Source: Pseudomonas sp. Irchel 3H7
GTDB lineage: Bacteria; Pseudomonadota; Gammaproteobacteria; Pseudomonadales; Pseudomonadaceae
DNA: 64,000 nt
Direction of reading: 5' to 3'
Assembly: GCF_900187605.1 (NCBI RefSeq)
Contig: NZ_FYEA01000001.1
Coordinates: 1 to 64,000 of the forward strand
The notes under the pieces are model-generated. The model was not told the origin of the DNA and made no database searches. It was given only the letters and a program-made list of their open reading frames with translations. The first letter of the stretch is position 1. Each line of letters begins with the position of its first letter. A program made the translations under genes and the position numbers. Shown here piece by piece: positions 61,967 to 64,000 of this stretch.

Positions 61967-63038
61967 GTTCGCCTGGCCGTGGATCTTCGTGCTGGTGCCG
62001 CTGCCGTGGCTGATGCGTCTGGTGCTGCCAGTGGCGGACAGTGGCGAGCCAGCCTTGAAAGTGAGTTTTCTCGCCGATCTGGAAGGCCTCGCCCGCCGCC
62101 GCGCCCGCGCCAACCTGCCGGCGTGGCGCCAGCAAGCACCGTTCATGCTGTTGTGGCTGTTGCTATTGACCGCCGCCGCCCGCCCGCAATGGCTCGGCGA
62201 ACCACTGCCGATTGCTGCCAGCGGGCGTGATCTGCTGGTAGCGGTGGACGTGTCCGGCTCGATGGATTTCCCCGATATGCAATGGCAGGACGAAGAGGTC
62301 AGTCGTCTCACGCTGGTGCAACATCTGCTGGGCGACTTCCTTGAAAGCCGCGATGGCGACCGTGTCGGCCTGATCCTGTTCGGCAGTCAGGCTTATCTGC
62401 AAGCGCCGCTGACGTTTGATCGCCACACCGTGCGCGTCTGGCTCGACGAAGCGCGCATCGGTATTGCCGGCAAGAACACCGCGATTGGCGATGCCATCGG
62501 TCTGGCACTGAAACGCCTGCGCATGCGCCCGGCGCAAAGTCGCGTACTGATTCTGGTCACTGATGGCGCTAACAATGGCGGCGAAATCGACCCGCTGACG
62601 GCGGCAAAACTGGCCGCCAGCGAAGGCGTAAAAATCTACCCGATCGGTATCGGTGCCAATCCAGAGGACAGCGGCTCGACCGGTCTGCTGGGCGTCAATC
62701 CGAGCCTGGACCTCGACGAGCCGGCGCTCAAAGCCATCGCCGAAGTCACCGGCGGCCAGTATTTCCGCGCCCACGATGGCAAAGAACTGCAAGCCATCAA
62801 AGACACCCTCGATCAACTCGAACCGGTCACCCAGCAACCGACCCAGGCCCGCCCGGCACAAGCCCTGTACCACTGGCCTTTGGCGCTGGCGTTATGGTTG
62901 AGCCTGTTGCTGGTCGCCCGTGAATTGTGGCCGGACAACCCGCTGCAACGCCTGTTCACCAAGGAACTGTATCTGCAAAGTCCACTGCCTGACTGGCGCG
63001 AGCGCCTCAAGCGCCTGCGTCTGCGGAGGCGCCGATGA
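61959..63038 (+). CDS. VWA-domain membrane protein (BatA-like)
   Basis: 359 residues. N-terminal membrane helices ('FAWPWIFVLVPLPWLMRLVLP', 'APFMLLWLLLLTAAARP') precede a VWA domain with an intact MIDAS: D97-x-S99-x-S101 ('VAVDVSGSMDFPDMQW'), plus 'AGKNTAIGDAIGLAL' (Thr) and 'LILVTDGANNGGEIDP' (Asp). A C-terminal membrane helix ends the protein. It is the metal-binding partner in aerotolerance/stress Bat operons. The start overlaps the DUF4381 gene by 8 nt. Confidence 0.92.
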   Translation: MFEFAWPWIFVLVPLPWLMRLVLPVADSGEPALKVSFLADLEGLARRRARANLPAWRQQAPFMLLWLLLLTAAARPQWLGEPLPIAASGRDLLVAVDVSGSMDFPDMQWQDEEVSRLTLVQHLLGDFLESRDGDRVGLILFGSQAYLQAPLTFDRHTVRVWLDEARIGIAGKNTAIGDAIGLALKRLRMRPAQSRVLILVTDGANNGGEIDPLTAAKLAASEGVKIYPIGIGANPEDSGSTGLLGVNPSLDLDEPALKAIAEVTGGQYFRAHDGKELQAIKDTLDQLEPVTQQPTQARPAQALYHWPLALALWLSLLLVARELWPDNPLQRLFTKELYLQSPLPDWRERLKRLRLRRRR

Positions 63039-64000
63039 TCGCGCTCTGGCCGCACTGGTTCCGTCCGTGGTGGTTGCTGTTGCTGCCGCTGCTCGGCTGG
63101 CTGATCTGGCAACTCTGGCACCGGCAGAAACGCGCCGGGCGCTGGCAGATGATTTTGCCGCCGGCCTTTCATGCCACCCTGCTCAGTGGCGGCAGTGGTC
63201 GCGACAGCAAACTGCCGTGGATCGCCCTTGGCGTGGCGTGGTTGCTGACGATTCTGGCGCTGCTCGGGCCGAGTTGGGAGCGCGTCGAACAGACCAGCCA
63301 GAAGCCCGCCGATCCCTTGGTGGTGGTGCTGGAACTGACCCCGGAAATGCTCGCCACCGACTCGCCGCCGACGCGACTGGAACAGGCGCGGCGCAAGCTC
63401 TTCGACCTGTTGCAGGCGCGCAGCGATGCGCAGACCGCCATCGTCGTCTACGCCGGCAGCGCGCACACGCTGGTGCCGCTGTCGGATGACCTGGCGACCA
63501 GTCGCAATCTGCTCGATGCGCTCAAGCCTTCGCTGATGCCGGAAAGCGGCCATCGCGCCGATCTGGCCGTGAGTAAAGCGCTGGCCCTGCTGAAACAGGG
63601 CGCGCTCGGTCAGGGGCGAATTCTGCTGATCGGCTCGTCATTGAACGAAGAGGAGCGTCAGGGCATTCGGCGTGCCCTCAACGGTGAGTCGGCACAACTG
63701 TTGATGCTCGGCATCGGCACCGCTGAAGGCGCGCCGATTGCTCAGGAGGACGGCAGTTTCCTCAAGGACGAGCAAGGCGCGATTCGCGTACCGCAACTCG
63801 ACAGTCCGGGCCTGAGCGCATTCCTCAACAGCGTCGGCGGCGAATACCACCCTGCCCGACTCGACGAAGCGGATCTAGGTGCGCTCGGCCTGCTCAACGG
63901 TCCACGCAGTCTGCGCGACGATGGCCAGACCGTGCGCCTCGATACTTGGGCCGATCAGGGTTACTGGCTGCTGTTGCCGCTGTTGTTGCTCGCCGCCTGC
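63035..64000 (+). CDS. VWA-domain membrane protein (BatB-like), 3' end outside window
   Basis: 322 codons are visible with no stop. Two N-terminal membrane helices ('PWWLLLLPLLGWLIWQLW' and 'LPWIALGVAWLLTILALLGPSWE') precede a VWA fold. Its MIDAS is degenerate: 'VVVLELTPEM' (E100-L-T102-P-E104) in place of D-x-S-x-S, so metal binding is doubtful. 'RILLIGSSLNEEERQGIRRAL' replaces the usual 'TDG' loop. A further membrane helix begins at the window edge ('YWLLLPLLLLAAC'). The BatA partner ends 4 nt into this gene (ATGA). Confidence 0.9.
   Translation, partial: MIALWPHWFRPWWLLLLPLLGWLIWQLWHRQKRAGRWQMILPPAFHATLLSGGSGRDSKLPWIALGVAWLLTILALLGPSWERVEQTSQKPADPLVVVLELTPEMLATDSPPTRLEQARRKLFDLLQARSDAQTAIVVYAGSAHTLVPLSDDLATSRNLLDALKPSLMPESGHRADLAVSKALALLKQGALGQGRILLIGSSLNEEERQGIRRALNGESAQLLMLGIGTAEGAPIAQEDGSFLKDEQGAIRVPQLDSPGLSAFLNSVGGEYHPARLDEADLGALGLLNGPRSLRDDGQTVRLDTWADQGYWLLLPLLLLAAC

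Overview
The window reads as a chromosomal segment of a Pseudomonas fluorescens-group bacterium. Grounds: high GC, an NAD-dependent glutamate dehydrogenase of the long 180-kDa type, Pseudomonas-only small proteins (DUF6124), and many Pseudomonas REP/BIME palindromes between genes.

Backbone. Reading right to left from about 48.6 kb to 3.2 kb, the genes keep the order known from the P. aeruginosa phosphate-starvation locus: vreA-vreI-vreR (cell-surface signalling sigma factor system), hxcW-hxcU, hxcP, hxcV, hxcT-X-Y-Z-Q-R-S (Hxc type II secretion), a DING/LapA-type secreted phosphate-binding protein, and the giant haemagglutinin-like exoprotein PdtA. The likely logic is that low phosphate switches on VreI, which raises the Hxc machine, its DING-family cargo and PdtA. 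No PdtB transporter is seen next to pdtA here.

Two insertions split this locus. The larger (about 26.3-41.4 kb, between hxcV and hxcP) carries: a 124-bp tandem repeat array; a compact peptide-modification locus (26-residue peptide, internal terminator, SagB-like oxidoreductase, AurF-like di-iron oxygenase, MFS exporter); a DUF3137-like/LemA pair; two near-identical DUF6124 genes around a GNAT gene; an AT-rich stretch with a calcineurin-like phosphoesterase joined, through an A9 run in a -1 frame, to a STAND-like ATPase/TPR protein (a candidate anti-phage system); and an IS30-family element. The smaller insertion (43.1-46.3 kb, between hxcW and vreR) carries an overlapping DUF3800 and PD-(D/E)XK-like gene pair, a BamE-like lipoprotein and repeats.

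Left edge (1-3.1 kb): the 3' part of an Ig-repeat/beta-propeller protein and a first DUF6124 gene. Right part (48.7-64 kb): a small periplasmic protein, a carboxymuconolactone-decarboxylase-like gene, a MocR regulator, an ABM monooxygenase, a cupin, a lipoprotein, gdhB, a small acidic protein, and a MoxR-DUF58-DUF4381-VWA-VWA operon cut by the window edge.

The three DUF6124 genes share a long 5' leader with a conserved three-way-junction fold supported by compensatory base changes between the copies. This may be an unrecognised cis-regulatory RNA.
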